Source: Palsa-892 sp963751615
Lineage (GTDB): Bacteria > Pseudomonadota > Alphaproteobacteria > Rhizobiales > Xanthobacteraceae
Direction: 5' to 3'
NCBI GenBank assembly: GCA_963751615.1
Contig: CAVVVG010000006.1
Span: 609,763 to 673,762, forward strand
DNA: 64,000 bases
Below are positions 55,230 through 64,000 of the stretch, in pieces (within the stretch, counting starts at the first letter, position 1; each line of letters opens with the position of its first letter). Under the pieces are notes generated by a model that saw only the letters and a list, made by a program, of their open reading frames with translations, was not told the origin of the DNA and made no database searches. Position numbers and translations under genes: made by a program.

Positions 55230-56027
55230 ATGCGCGATCATAAAAAACACCGCAGCGATAACCGAAACCGGCCTTGGGAGAGGCGTGAGCGGAGGCGTGA
55301 ACGCGACCGCGACGGTCCCTCGCTGATCTACGGCTGGCACGCGGTGCAAGCCGCTCTTGAAAATCCGAAACGTCGCATTCGCCGTATCCTGGTTACTCCA
55401 AATGGCGAGCGCCGGCTGCACGAGTTGGGGCTAAAACCCAAGGTGAAACCCGAAATCGTGCGTCCGGAAGTGATCGACCGGCAGCTTTCGCCCGATGCCG
55501 TGCATCAGGGCGTGCTGCTCGAGGCCGATCCACTACCCTCGCCCGAACTGGATGATATTTCACTCGATGGCCTGGTGCTCGTACTGGATCAGATCACCGA
55601 CCCGCATAATTTTGGCGCCATCACGAGGAGTGCTGCCGCATTTTCAGTTTCTGCCATCGTCACCACCGCACGCCACAGCCCCGAAGCTACCGGCGTATTG
55701 GCGAAGAGCGCATCGGGCGGACTCGAATATGTGCCGCTTGTGCTCGTACAAAACCTCGCCCGTGCCCTCGCCGATCTAAAGTCACGCGGCTTCTTGCTTG
55801 TCGGCCTCGATGAGGAAGGCAAAACCGATCTTGCTGACGCGCCGCTGAAAGCCCCGCTCGCCCTCATCATGGGCGCCGAAGGCAAAGGGCTGCGCCAACT
55901 CACGCGTGAAACTTGCGATTTGTTGGTTCGACTCGACATGCCGGGCACCATCAAAAGCCTGAACGTCTCGAACGCTGCCGCACTCGCGCTGTACGTCGCG
56001 CACCGAAAACTTTCAACCTCTCGCTGA
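55230..56027 (+). CDS. rlmB: 23S rRNA (guanosine-2'-O)-methyltransferase RlmB
   Basis: A SpoU/TrmH-family SAM-dependent methyltransferase, 265 aa, methylating G2251 of 23S rRNA in the family. A basic head (~30 residues) is followed by the substrate-binding domain from LIYGWHAVQAALENPKRRIR, then the knotted catalytic domain with motif 1 DQITDPHNFGAITRSAAAF, motif 2 LIMGAEGKGLRQLTRE and motif 3 SLNVSNAAALALY. It lies next to tRNA-Tyr, the usual neighbour in the order. No strong ribosome site is seen before ATG 55230. Confidence 0.92.
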   Translation: MRDHKKHRSDNRNRPWERRERRRERDRDGPSLIYGWHAVQAALENPKRRIRRILVTPNGERRLHELGLKPKVKPEIVRPEVIDRQLSPDAVHQGVLLEADPLPSPELDDISLDGLVLVLDQITDPHNFGAITRSAAAFSVSAIVTTARHSPEATGVLAKSASGGLEYVPLVLVQNLARALADLKSRGFLLVGLDEEGKTDLADAPLKAPLALIMGAEGKGLRQLTRETCDLLVRLDMPGTIKSLNVSNAAALALYVAHRKLSTSR

Positions 56028-56117
56028 CCATCCGCCTCGATCGCGCAGACCGGAAAAATTTTTTCCCTGCAGTTCGACCAACGAAAGGCGCCCCGTTTTT
56101 TATTCGCGAGTTTGCGT

Positions 56118-57419
56118 TTAAGCCGCGGCCTTCGAAATTGGTTGGCCGGTCGATTTGTATTCGCTGCCGATCTCCTGCTGCGGCACCAGGTGCGCATGCT
56201 CGCCGCGGCTGCGGATCATCTCCATTAAAAAGCCTGTGGTCACAGTCTGAACGCCGAGCGCCATCGCCGCCGTCGACACGGCAGCAAAACGCACAATAAG
56301 CGATGGATCAAGATTGCCGAATTCGGCATTCATCCAGCGCAGTACCGCTGCACCGGCGATGACCAGGCCAGTGACAAACAACATTCCGCCCATCAGGGAA
56401 AAGCGGTCCACAGTCAGCGCACTTTGCATGCGTGCAAAACGCGCACTCGCGGGCAACAAACGTTCGGACACCGAATGAAGCTTAGCGACCAAGTAGAACA
56501 TCATCATCTGCACGCCGACCAGGGCGGCAGCCAGCGCAAACAAAATTGTCGCGCCATCGAGTTTCAGATCGCCAATTGCCAACGGCCCCGGCAATAGTAT
56601 TGCCGTCAGTAGAGCACCAAATCCGGCAAGCGCTGCGCCCGGATACAGAAACAACCAATGCGGCGCGAAAAGGAGCAGCAACTTAAGATGACGCCAGCCG
56701 TCACGCCAGCTGCGCAAATGCGGCGGGCGCGAACGCCCGTCGGGTGAAAGAGTGGTCGGCACCTCGGTGACCCGAAGTCCTGCCACCGTCGATTTGATTA
56801 CCATTTCGGAAGCGAATTCCATGCCCGGTGCGATCAAGCCGATTTTGCGAATAGCCCCACGCGAAAAGCCGCGCAAGCCGCAGTGAAAATCGCCGATCGG
56901 GCTGCGGAAAAAAAGCCGCCCGATGAAAGAGAGCACAGGATTTCCGAGATAGCGATGTAAGGGTGGCATCGCTTTCTTTGCGATGCCGCCCTTGAAGCGG
57001 TTGCCCATCACAAGCTCATAACCATCGCGCAGTCTCGCGATGAAGGATTCCAAATTCGAGAAGTCATAGGAGTCATCGCTGTCGCCCATAATAATGTAAC
57101 GGCCACGCGCAGCGTCAATCCCACCGATGAGCGCCGCGCCATAGCCGCGCGTCGCGATCGGCACGATGCGCGCACCCTTCGACTGCGCGATTTCGCGGCT
57201 ACCGTCGGTCGAACCGTTGTCGGCGATCACGACCTCGCCTACAACTCCGGAACGAGCAAGAAATCCCATCGCCTTATCGATGCAAATGCCGAGGGTCTCA
57301 GCCTCGTTCAGGCAAGGCATCAGAATCGTGAGTTCGACTTCGCGCCGTTCCGCAAGGATCTTTTCAACCTCTTGAAAGGCTGCGTGAACCGGATTCTCAC
57401 CGGCAAACCCTTCTGACAT
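56118..57419 (-). CDS. Polyprenyl-phosphate glycosyltransferase, GT2 with membrane tail
   Basis: A DPM1/GtrB-like family 2 glycosyltransferase, 433 aa. The catalytic domain (residues ~30-240) has LTILMPCLNEAETLGICIDK, VVIADNGSTDGSREIAQS and the metal-binding GDSDDSYDF. After it come four membrane helices (FLYPGAALAGFGALLTAILL, TILFALAAALVGVQMMMFYL, GGMLFVTGLVIAGAAVL and a last one). Family members move a sugar from NDP-sugar to a polyprenyl phosphate at the cytoplasmic face. GGGAG lies ~6 nt upstream of ATG 57419. It is divergent from the large membrane protein that could use its product. Confidence 0.85.
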   Translation of the reverse strand: MSEGFAGENPVHAAFQEVEKILAERREVELTILMPCLNEAETLGICIDKAMGFLARSGVVGEVVIADNGSTDGSREIAQSKGARIVPIATRGYGAALIGGIDAARGRYIIMGDSDDSYDFSNLESFIARLRDGYELVMGNRFKGGIAKKAMPPLHRYLGNPVLSFIGRLFFRSPIGDFHCGLRGFSRGAIRKIGLIAPGMEFASEMVIKSTVAGLRVTEVPTTLSPDGRSRPPHLRSWRDGWRHLKLLLLFAPHWLFLYPGAALAGFGALLTAILLPGPLAIGDLKLDGATILFALAAALVGVQMMMFYLVAKLHSVSERLLPASARFARMQSALTVDRFSLMGGMLFVTGLVIAGAAVLRWMNAEFGNLDPSLIVRFAAVSTAAMALGVQTVTTGFLMEMIRSRGEHAHLVPQQEIGSEYKSTGQPISKAAA

Positions 57420-57500
57420 GGCTTTCTCCCGCTAACGGCGGGGTAAGCATTCCATGGGAGCCTTGACGGCCAGTAAACGAATTCTCCGGAAATTACAGTA

Positions 57501-59330
57501 ATGACAACACCATTTTCAGCCCCTTTTTGGGACACTCGCATATCGCGTCGTTCTGTCACGCCCACACTATTCGACCGCCCGGGGGCAATCTGCGCGCTCA
57601 TTCTGTTCAGCGTCGGCATTTTCCTTTGGTCCCAACTTCCTTTGATGCAGTCGGCGCTGAAATTGACCTTGCCCGACAACGACGACGCAATGCGTCTCCT
57701 GAGCGTGCGCGATTTTCTCGCCGGCCAAAGCTGGTTCGACATGCATCAGTATCGCTATCTGCCGCCGGCTGGAGCCTCGATACATTGGTCTCGCTTGGTG
57801 GATCTCCCCATCGCCGCGGAAGTAAAGCTGATTGGCATATTCATGAGCGAAGAAACGGCATTCGGCGTTGCCGCCGCGACATGGCCGTTCGTTGTCTTCG
57901 GTCTCTATCTTGCCGTCGTCGGTGTAATCATGTCGCGCACCATCGGAGTCGCGGCAATTGGCTTTGCGATTCTGGTTGCAAGCCAAATGACTGTCTTCGC
58001 GGATATTTTCGGATCCGGGCGCGTCGACCACCATAACGTTGTAGCGTTATTGATTACGCTTGCGGCCGCCGGATTTATTTTTTCCAACTGCAATCCCCGT
58101 GCAGCGTATCTCTCGGGTGCTGCGAGTGCGCTAGTCTTGGCTGTCAGTCTCGAGTCTTTGCCCTTCGTCGCCGGTATCGGCGCGCTTTATGGTTGCTTCT
58201 GGGTTTTCGGCCGTGCGGACGACCAATACTCGTTTTCACGATATGGCGTGGCGCTCGCACTTACTTCACTTATTGCGTTTGCCGCACAAAATAATCCCTC
58301 CAACTGGACTGTTTCTCATTGCGACGCGCTTTCGGCGCCGTGGCTCCTTCTGACTGTTGGCGGCGGTTTCATCGCATTAACTCTTGCTGCACTGTCTTCG
58401 CGTGTTCAGCTTTGGTTAGGCCGCGCATCAATTGCGGGGATTGCTTTCATTTTGCTTCTACTGCTTTTCGCGCACGCATTTCCGGTTTGCCTGGGCGGTC
58501 CGTATCACATGGTACCGGAGCCATACCGGACCGAGTGGATTCGCAGTATTCCTGAGGCCTTTCCGCTCTGGCGGATCTGGGAAGTCAATCCATCGACAAC
58601 GCTGCGATGTTACGGCCCGCTAATAGTCGCATCGATCGTCACAAGCTTCGCAATCTTCCGCACTCATGACAACACGCGCCGCATGATGATCGCACTTGCA
58701 TCGCTGTTGTGGATGGGAGTGTTTCTCTGTCTGATTCAGATCCGCAGCATCTATGTGGTCTCCGCCTTCATCCCGCTCGCGGCGGGCTGGGCGTTCGATC
58801 GTCTGGCGCAGGCCTTCAGTCCGCCGACGGTGCGGCCCGCCGAGACTGTCGCATTGGTTGTTGCTTGTTCGCTTCTTGTTGGCGCGTTCTGGCAAATCGG
58901 CTTCAGCGTTACGCAGGTTTCGGCGAAATATGAAGCAGTTGGATCGACCCACGGTGCGGATTGTATATTGGACAAAAATGTTCGCGCCCTGGATCGTTTG
59001 CCAAAAGGGCTCGTTCTTGCCCCAATCAATCTCGGAGCTCATTTACTCGTCCATACGCATCATTCCATCATCGCCGCCGGTTATCACCGCGCGGTCGAAG
59101 GGATCGTGGCCGGAATCGAGGCTTTCGGGGGGCCAGAAGACGACATGCGCCGTCACGCACAAAATTATCATGCCGATTATCTCGTGATTTGCCCGGAATG
59201 GACGGCACGCGAACCCAAACAGTCGAACGCCTTCGCACGCACACTGGCGCAGGGAAAATCGGTAAGCTGGCTTGAGCCCATTGCGATCGATGCGGGTCCG
59301 CTAAAGGCATGGCGTATCGCCCAACCGTAA
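57501..59330 (+). CDS. Large membrane protein, GT-C glycosyltransferase-like
   Basis: A 609-aa integral membrane protein with about 11-12 helices and a soluble C-terminal part. The first periplasmic loop has an acidic pair (LTLPDNDDAMRLLSVRDF) and HWSRLVDLP. The next loop has GSGRVDHHNV. Such acidic residues in the first loop and a DHH motif recall GT-C enzymes of the oligosaccharyltransferase/Stt3 kind, which take sugar from a polyprenyl carrier. I cannot fix the family. The divergent GT2 gene 81 nt away could supply the carrier-linked sugar. Confidence 0.7.
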   Translation: MTTPFSAPFWDTRISRRSVTPTLFDRPGAICALILFSVGIFLWSQLPLMQSALKLTLPDNDDAMRLLSVRDFLAGQSWFDMHQYRYLPPAGASIHWSRLVDLPIAAEVKLIGIFMSEETAFGVAAATWPFVVFGLYLAVVGVIMSRTIGVAAIGFAILVASQMTVFADIFGSGRVDHHNVVALLITLAAAGFIFSNCNPRAAYLSGAASALVLAVSLESLPFVAGIGALYGCFWVFGRADDQYSFSRYGVALALTSLIAFAAQNNPSNWTVSHCDALSAPWLLLTVGGGFIALTLAALSSRVQLWLGRASIAGIAFILLLLLFAHAFPVCLGGPYHMVPEPYRTEWIRSIPEAFPLWRIWEVNPSTTLRCYGPLIVASIVTSFAIFRTHDNTRRMMIALASLLWMGVFLCLIQIRSIYVVSAFIPLAAGWAFDRLAQAFSPPTVRPAETVALVVACSLLVGAFWQIGFSVTQVSAKYEAVGSTHGADCILDKNVRALDRLPKGLVLAPINLGAHLLVHTHHSIIAAGYHRAVEGIVAGIEAFGGPEDDMRRHAQNYHADYLVICPEWTAREPKQSNAFARTLAQGKSVSWLEPIAIDAGPLKAWRIAQP

Positions 59331-59456
59331 GACCTTGCGCGGAACGACCTAATCCCGGCCCCAAAGGCATAAAGTCGCGATTTTGTGAATCGATTTTGCC
59401 AGTCTTCGGGATTAGATTCTAGAAAGCTGGTGGCTTTGCAGTGGGGAGTTCGCTGT

Positions 59457-59669
59457 ATGGAACGCGTGGAAATCGAAAAACAACGTTCTGACCTAATCGA
59501 GCGGCTGCGCAAGGCGCCTGCCAATAGTCGGCGCGCGAACCCTCTCTATCGCAAAGCGCACCTCTTGCTGACGAGCAGATGGTTGCGCACGCCAGTCCTC
59601 GCACGCGTCGGCTTATTGAAAACTGCGCTGTGGCTGATCTCCGTCGCCGACAATTACCCGATGATGTGA
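59457..59669 (+). CDS. Small hypothetical protein
   Basis: A 70-aa basic protein beginning MERVEIEKQRSDLIERLRKA and ending with one hydrophobic stretch (VLARVGLLKTALWLISVADN). No family is recognised. ATG 59457 has GGGGAG about 9 nt upstream; the frame is open earlier (ATG 59385) without a ribosome site. It may be a real short gene behind the membrane glycosyltransferase. Confidence 0.45.
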   Translation: MERVEIEKQRSDLIERLRKAPANSRRANPLYRKAHLLLTSRWLRTPVLARVGLLKTALWLISVADNYPMM

Positions 59670-59935
59670 ACGGGAAACGTCGTCCGAAAAATTATTGGTA
59701 ATTTTGTCCAGGTTGGGCCGCTATCCCCGCTCTGCTGCCGCGAGTTCGACTATTGCCCGATTTGGACCGCGGTCCCGACTTGGACGCATAGATTGCGGTC
59801 AGCGGATCAAATGGCGCATTTTTCGCCACAGGCATCGAATCGGATTTTGCTCCCAGGAGCGTTTTTGTAACCGGTTTGTCAGAACTGAGATTTAATTTTT
59901 TCCTCAAGTTTCCGGCCGTCATGATCTTGGTGCAG

Positions 59936-60118
59936 CTAACTCAGCGAAGGCTCATCAAACTGGTGGAGAACGTCGCTTAGTTTGTCTTGGTCCCGACATC
60001 CAGGAGCAAAACCGGAGCCATACATTTTTCGCAGCGTTCCCACGAGTGTGTTGCCATGCTTGCGGCTGATTTCGCCGTTCTTGTCTCGGTGTCGATTATC
60101 AAGCCCAGGCTCTTTCAT
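59936..60118 (-). CDS. Small conserved hypothetical protein
   Basis: A 60-aa hydrophilic protein: MKEPGLDNRHRDKNGEISRK, then HGNTLVGTLRKMYGSGFAPG, ending LHQFDEPSLS. I know this type of sequence as a short, widely spread but uncharacterised protein of Bradyrhizobium relatives, where it is somewhat longer at the C-terminus (after DEPSLS), so this copy may be shortened by the TAG at 59936. AGGAGG stands 5 nt before ATG 60118, a near-perfect ribosome site that makes translation likely. Confidence 0.7.
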   Translation of the reverse strand: MKEPGLDNRHRDKNGEISRKHGNTLVGTLRKMYGSGFAPGCRDQDKLSDVLHQFDEPSLS

Positions 60119-60412
60119 GGTGTCCTCCTAAGAGGGTTTGTCGAATCCGGAAAATTTCATTGAGCTGACAAGAGTTACATTGAGATAGATCAATCACGCA
60201 GGAACGCCTCGGACATTCGACGATCACAATAACGCTCAACCGTGCGCCTAATGTCACACAGACGATGTATGAGCACACTACAGCCAAACTCGACTTGGCG
60301 CTTTATGCTGCTATAAAAGCGGATAAATTCCGGGAACGAGCAGTTTGGATAGCATGTTGGGTAGCCATCAATCGTGCGCTCAAAAACGGGATATAGTAAT
60401 TTCATTGGCTTA
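60119..60412. other. Gap between small gene and tRNA-Thr
   Basis: Open frames of 60-70 codons exist on the minus strand here, but they lack ribosome sites and recognisable products. The promoters of tRNA-Thr (plus) and of the small minus-strand gene should both lie here. Confidence 0.4.
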
Positions 60413-60487
60413 GCCGGCTTAGCTCAGCGGTAGAGCAGCGGTTTTGTAAACCGAAGGTCGGGAGTTCAATCCTCTCAGCCGGCACCA
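60413..60487 (+). tRNA. tRNA-Thr (anticodon TGT)
   Basis: A full cloverleaf: acceptor GCCGGCT/AGCCGGC, D-arm AGCTCAGCGGTAGAGC, anticodon loop TTTGTAA, T-arm GGGAGTTCAATCCTC-like, discriminator A and encoded CCA. No integrase lies directly behind its 3' end. Confidence 0.95.
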
Positions 60488-60684
60488 CCCTCTTCACCTA
60501 TCGGGAATTGTAGCGGAGCGCACCCCAGCGTACTCCGCTGCAATTCGGGAGACGCAGAAAAGGCAATCCACTGCAGTGCGACAGGCGTCACAAACGCCGC
60601 GGGTTACACGCGGGTTACATGTTCAAGCGCCGCTCGGAGTTCAAAGCGGTGGACCAGACCGCTCAATCGGTTCCCGAACAGGTC

Positions 60685-60785
60685 GACGGTCAGCGATCGA
60701 TGTCTGTTTTTGGCGGTAAAGCGGACATTATAGTGAGAGAGCGTCACGCCCGCTTTTGACCCAAAGCGGATACCGCTGACACGAT
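60685..60785. repeat. Rhizobiales-type intergenic repeat (possible)
   Basis: The stretch contains two AAAGCGGA motifs (near 60716 and 60764) around CACGCCCGCTTTTGACCC. In translation this gives the -KADI-/-FxPKAD- strings that recur in spurious proteins of Bradyrhizobium and Rhodopseudomonas genomes. I therefore take it as a member of a dispersed non-coding repeat family. This is recognition from memory; no second copy is visible in the window. Confidence 0.4.
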
Positions 60786-60793
60786 CACTAAAC

Positions 60794-60821
60794 AAAAAGC
60801 CCCGGACGATGCTGGGGCTTT
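60794..60821 (-). terminator. Hairpin terminator, distal of a tandem pair
   Basis: The stem AAAGCCCC/GGGGCTTT (60796-60803, 60814-60821) has a 10-nt loop and, on the minus strand, is followed by a short T-run. It backs up the stronger hairpin at 60840-60872 behind the sulfatase. Confidence 0.7.
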
Positions 60822-60839
60822 GAATTTCATTCGGTCAAG

Positions 60840-60872
60840 AAAAAGCGGCCCCGGAAACATTCCCGGGGCCGC
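60840..60872 (-). terminator. Rho-independent terminator behind sulfatase
   Basis: A 10-bp stem GCGGCCCCGG/CCGGGGCCGC (60845-60854, 60863-60872) followed on the minus strand by TTTTT (60844-60840). It lies 51 nt behind the sulfatase stop. Confidence 0.88.
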
Positions 60873-60923
60873 GATTTACTCGTTCACTTTCCGTTTGGTC
60901 TCAGCAGGCAAGCTTTGCGCCGG

Positions 60924-62545
60924 TTAATTTGACCGGCCGCCACGATGCTGCATTGCCGCCTCGATTTGCGCTTTTACCGCTTCAAGGTTGAAGCTCGCGC
61001 CTTTTTGTGCCGGCGGGAAGTCGATGAAGGTCTGGCCAAGCTTCGCTGTTTCCTGTTGGACGAAAACACCGCGCCAAAATTCATACATGTACCAGTTGAT
61101 ATACGACACTGAACCAGTTTGCGCATTTACACTCAGGCCGGTGCGCTCGTACGGGTCGAGCCTGAGATTGGTGACGATCGGCCAATCGACCTTTACCGTG
61201 TTGCCGAACCACCCGGTTGGCTGATCGGTGAACCGATACTTGAAGTCGCCGACGCGCGCAGCAGCGAGCGTAGTTTCAGTAAAATACCAGATTTCGTTGC
61301 GCTTCGACAGCCCCTTGCCGGTGATCAGGTCCATCTGGTTGTAACCGTCGAGGTGCTGCTTGTACGTGCGATCGCCAATCTGCTTGCCCTTTATAAGCTC
61401 GTCGACGATGTTGGGATTGCCGGCCGCCGCAACGAAAGTCGGGAACCAATCAAGTCCGGAGATAATCGCGTTCTCCACTTTGCCTGCCGGGATTTTGCCG
61501 GGCCAACGGATAATCATCGGAGAGCGGAAGCCGCCTTCGAGCCCGGTACCCTTGCCTCCGGCGAACGGGGTCTGACCGCCATCGGGCCAGGTGAAGTTCT
61601 CAGCGCCGTTATCGGTCGAAAAGGCGATGATGGTATTGTTGTCGAGGCCATTGTCTTTCAAGTACTTCAAGACCGAGCCGACAATATCGTCGAGCTGCGA
61701 CATACCGGCTTCCGATATGCTCCAACCGTTCTCCGATGTTCGCCGCTTCTCGTACTTCTCCGACAGATGCGTGACAACATGCATCCGGGTCGGGTTGAGC
61801 CAGAGGAAGAACGGCTTACCATCCTGCCTTGACTTGTCGAGGAATTTAAGCGCGTTAGCCAATATCTCGTCGTCGACCGTCTCCATGCGTTTCGGACAGA
61901 GTTCGCCCGCATCTTCGATTTTCTGTTTTCCGACCTTGCCCCAGCGGGTTGCACTGTGGCATCGTCCACGTTCGTCGCCCAACTATGGACCATGTTGCGC
62001 GGACCGACGGTGGCCTTGAGAGCCGCCGGGTAATTGGGATGGCAGGGGTCCTCCATTGCGTCCAGGTGATAGAGATAACCATAGAATTCATCGAAGCCGT
62101 GCAACGTGGGTAGGAACTTGTTCAGGTCGCCCAGATGGTTCTTGCCAAATTGGCCGGTAGCGTAGCCCATGGACTTGAGCACGGCGGCCGTCGTCGGCGC
62201 CTCGTCGGGCATGCCAAGCGGGGAGCCGGCCTGACCGACGGTGGTCAATCCGGTGCGAATGGGCAACTGACCCGTAATAAAGTTCGCACGACCGGCCGTG
62301 CAGCTCGCCTCAGCATAATAGTCGGTGAACCGCATACCTTCGGCCGCCATTTGGTCAAGGTTTGGCGTGCGAACAGCCATCATCCCCTGAGTGTAAACAC
62401 CGACATTAGCCCAGCCGATATCATCACCCATGATGAATACGATATTGGGCTTTTGTTGTTGCGCGCCTGCCGGCGTACTCGCGATCACCATCACGGCGAC
62501 TAACGGTGCCAACAAACCAAACCACATTTTTCTATTAATTTTCAT
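60924..62545 (-). pseudogene. Type I sulfatase interrupted by a 1-nt deletion
   Basis: An exported formylglycine-dependent sulfatase. The first frame has a signal peptide (MKINRKMWFGLLAPLVAVMV, cleaved near AGA/QQQ), metal ligands IVFIMGDDIGWANVG, the C-T-A-G-R modification site (Cys to formylglycine) and FGKNHLGDL. At the GGG run 61946-61948 (CCC on the coding strand) one base is missing. The frame then changes from VQPAGARS to WGKVGKQKIEDAGELCPKRM and runs on through FSTDNGAENF and GLEGGFRSPMIIRWPG to the end. Repaired, it is 540 aa. A homopolymer base-call error or a recent mutation are both possible. It is divergent from the broken HAD gene. Confidence 0.82.
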
Positions 62546-62948
62546 AACTCAAACCTCTCGAAAGATCGTCTCTTAGGATCCTCAGTTTTCTTACGAAAAA
62601 ATTCTTTACCCACGAACGGACGCAAGGTTCTTTGAACAATATAATCTTTTTGTGTGACATACAAATCTAAATACTTATGCGGCGCTCAAAAAATGAGTGA
62701 TTTGGCACTGCGGTCTCACGAAAGAAATCAATTGCGAGTATTTGGTGGATATGAATATGCTAATTGTGGAATGCTCAGCTTTTGAGCATCTGATCCGTCT
62801 ATGTCATTTGGCGCTTGATGACGGCCGCATCACACTAGAGATTGATCGAGACGTGATGTCCGCTTTGTACCATATCAGCAATCTACAACCGGTGCGGCTA
62901 TTGTTACCTAGTGATCGTAATGCTCTGTCGATGACCAAGGAGTTTTCC
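62546..62948. other. Divergent gap between sulfatase and HAD genes
   Basis: A 403-bp stretch, AT-rich near the sulfatase. A plus-strand frame runs in phase with the HAD signal peptide from 62697, but it has no ribosome site and no similarity I can name. The promoters of both genes should lie here. Confidence 0.4.
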
Positions 62949-63957
62949 ATGCAGGCAAGGCAATCTTTTTTTCGATGGGGCCGCGGTGTTACTTTTATAC
63001 TCTGCGCCTCATTGATTGTATGCACTCAGGCGTTTTCCCAATCCGATCCCTTACCATCTTGGAACGACACAGCACCGAAGAAGGCCATTGTCACCTTCGT
63101 CGAACAAGTGACGAGGGAAGGCTCGCCGAACTTCATATCTGTTGCCCAACGCATCGCTACATTCGATAACGACGGCACGCTATGGGCGGAACAGCCGATG
63201 TATTTCCAAATATTGTTCGCACTCGACCGCGTGAAGGCACTCGCCCCGCAACATCCCGAGTGGAAACCCAGGAGCCATTCGCCTCGTTGCTAAAGGGCGA
63301 CGTGAAGGGTGCGCTGGCGGGTGGCGAGCCGGCGATAGTGCAGATTCGTCATGGCCACGCATTCCGGCATGACCACGAGGAATTGACCAGATCGTTAGGG
63401 ATTGGATTGCACTGCCAAGCATCCGATCACCGGGCGGCGCTATACGGAAATGGTCTATCAGCCGATGCTGGAATTGTCGCCTACCTGCGCGCGAACGGCT
63501 TCAAGACGTTCATCGTCTCCGGCGGCGGCATCGATTTCATGCGCCCGTGGACCGAGAAGGTCTACGGCATTCCGCCCGAGCAGGTCGTCGGCAGCAGCAG
63601 CAAGACAAATTTGAAATGCGCGACGGAAAGCCGTCTCGTGCGCTTGCCGGAAATCAACTTCATCGACGACAGAGCGGTAAGCCGGTTGGCATCAATGAAC
63701 ATATCGGCCGCCGCCCGATTGCGGCATTCGGCAACTCCGACGGCGACCTGGAAATGCTGCAGTGGACGACGTCGGCAATGGGTGCGCGACTTGGCTCTGA
63801 TCGTCCACCACACCGACGCCGAGCGCGAGTGGGCCTACGATCGCAAGCATCCATCGGTCGCCTCGACAAGGCTTACGATGCTGCGACGCTGAACGGCTGG
63901 ACCGTGGTCGACATGAAGAAGGACTGGAAGATCATTTTCCCATTCGAGAAAAAGTAA
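62949..63957 (+). pseudogene. Exported HAD-superfamily hydrolase, multiply frameshifted
   Basis: ATG 62949 (AAGGAG 7 nt upstream) opens a signal-peptide protein (GRGVTFILCASLIVCTQAFS) with HAD motif I in ATFDNDGTLW. The frame breaks near 63265 (one A missing after PEWK). Recognisable family pieces then alternate between frames: EPFASLLKGDVKGALAGGEP, KHPITGRRYTEMVYQPMLEL, YLRANGFKTFIVSGGGIDFM, LPEINFIDD, GINEHIGRRPIAAFGNSDGD and the end WTVVDMKKDWKIIFPFEKK. At least four indels are needed, so this is a pseudogene or a badly read segment. Such HAD proteins often neighbour sulfatases in relatives, as I recall. Confidence 0.75.
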
Positions 63958-64000
63958 GAAAATAGAAAGTGTCGAAATGTCTGCTTTCGGGGGTAGAGCA
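63958..64000. other. Window end, nothing recognised
   Basis: The last 43 bases behind the HAD pseudogene hold no recognisable feature. Confidence 0.3.

Noticed and set aside
60190..60405. 71-codon minus-strand frame upstream of tRNA-Thr
   Set aside because: No ribosome site, no similarity, and Cys/Arg-rich composition unlike neighbours.
62697..62948. N-terminal extension of the HAD gene
   Set aside because: The frame is in phase, but the ribosome site and signal peptide start at ATG 62949; the extension would bury the signal peptide.

Overview
The window looks like chromosome of an alphaproteobacterium of the order Hyphomicrobiales, close to the Bradyrhizobium/Rhodopseudomonas/Afipia group. 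This rests on the S10-spc-alpha operon order ending rplQ-degP-rarA, the short-LID adenylate kinase, a DUF1236-like small secreted protein, the rlmB-tRNA-Tyr-tRNA-Gly-tuf-tRNA-Trp-secE series, and a small protein family I know mainly from Bradyrhizobium relatives. No species can be named from the sequence alone.

Layout. 1-6.0 kb: a giant autotransporter whose passenger is built from 204-bp tandem repeats. 6.4-8.5 kb: an exported alpha/beta hydrolase and a two-gene chromate-transporter-like pair. 8.6-11.7 kb: a broken DUF1236-like gene, then rarA and a Do/HtrA protease. 11.8-30.4 kb (minus strand): the str-S10-spc-alpha ribosomal supercluster, with a terminator behind rplQ. 30.4-42.9 kb: rpoC, rpoB, rplL, rplJ, rplA, rplK, nusG, secE and tRNA-Trp, also on minus, ending in a strong terminator behind rpoC. 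43-50 kb: a block lying between tRNA-Trp and a second tuf gene. It holds a DEDDh exonuclease-CBS-DUF294 fusion, an unknown soluble protein, a divergent DUF4212 plus VC_2705-type sodium:solute symporter pair, and three small membrane proteins. 50-55 kb: tuf2, tRNA-Gly, an MHS-type transporter and tRNA-Tyr, with remnants of tyrosine recombinases and a decayed tRNA-Tyr fragment. 55.2-59.7 kb: rlmB and a divergent pair of polyprenyl-phosphate-type glycosyltransferases. 59.9-64 kb: a small conserved protein, tRNA-Thr, a frameshifted sulfatase and a multiply frameshifted HAD hydrolase.

The core 11.8-42.9 kb is an ordinary, tightly coupled expression cluster with many 1-8 nt overlaps. Three of its genes carry lesions that would be lethal if real and uncompensated: a 1-nt insertion in adk, a 1-nt insertion in fusA, and an amber codon at the usual third codon of rplN. 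Base-calling error is the simplest reading, but adk has a layout reminiscent of a programmed +1 frameshift site and rplN could restart at the next AUG. The flanks (6-9 kb, 43-55 kb, 59-64 kb) are accessory and partly decaying.

The most system-like unit is the 43.4-50.0 kb block, where a sensor-like exonuclease/CBS/nucleotidyltransferase fusion sits back to back with a two-subunit sodium symporter. It may be a signalling-controlled solute-uptake module, which is inference from domain content and gene arrangement.
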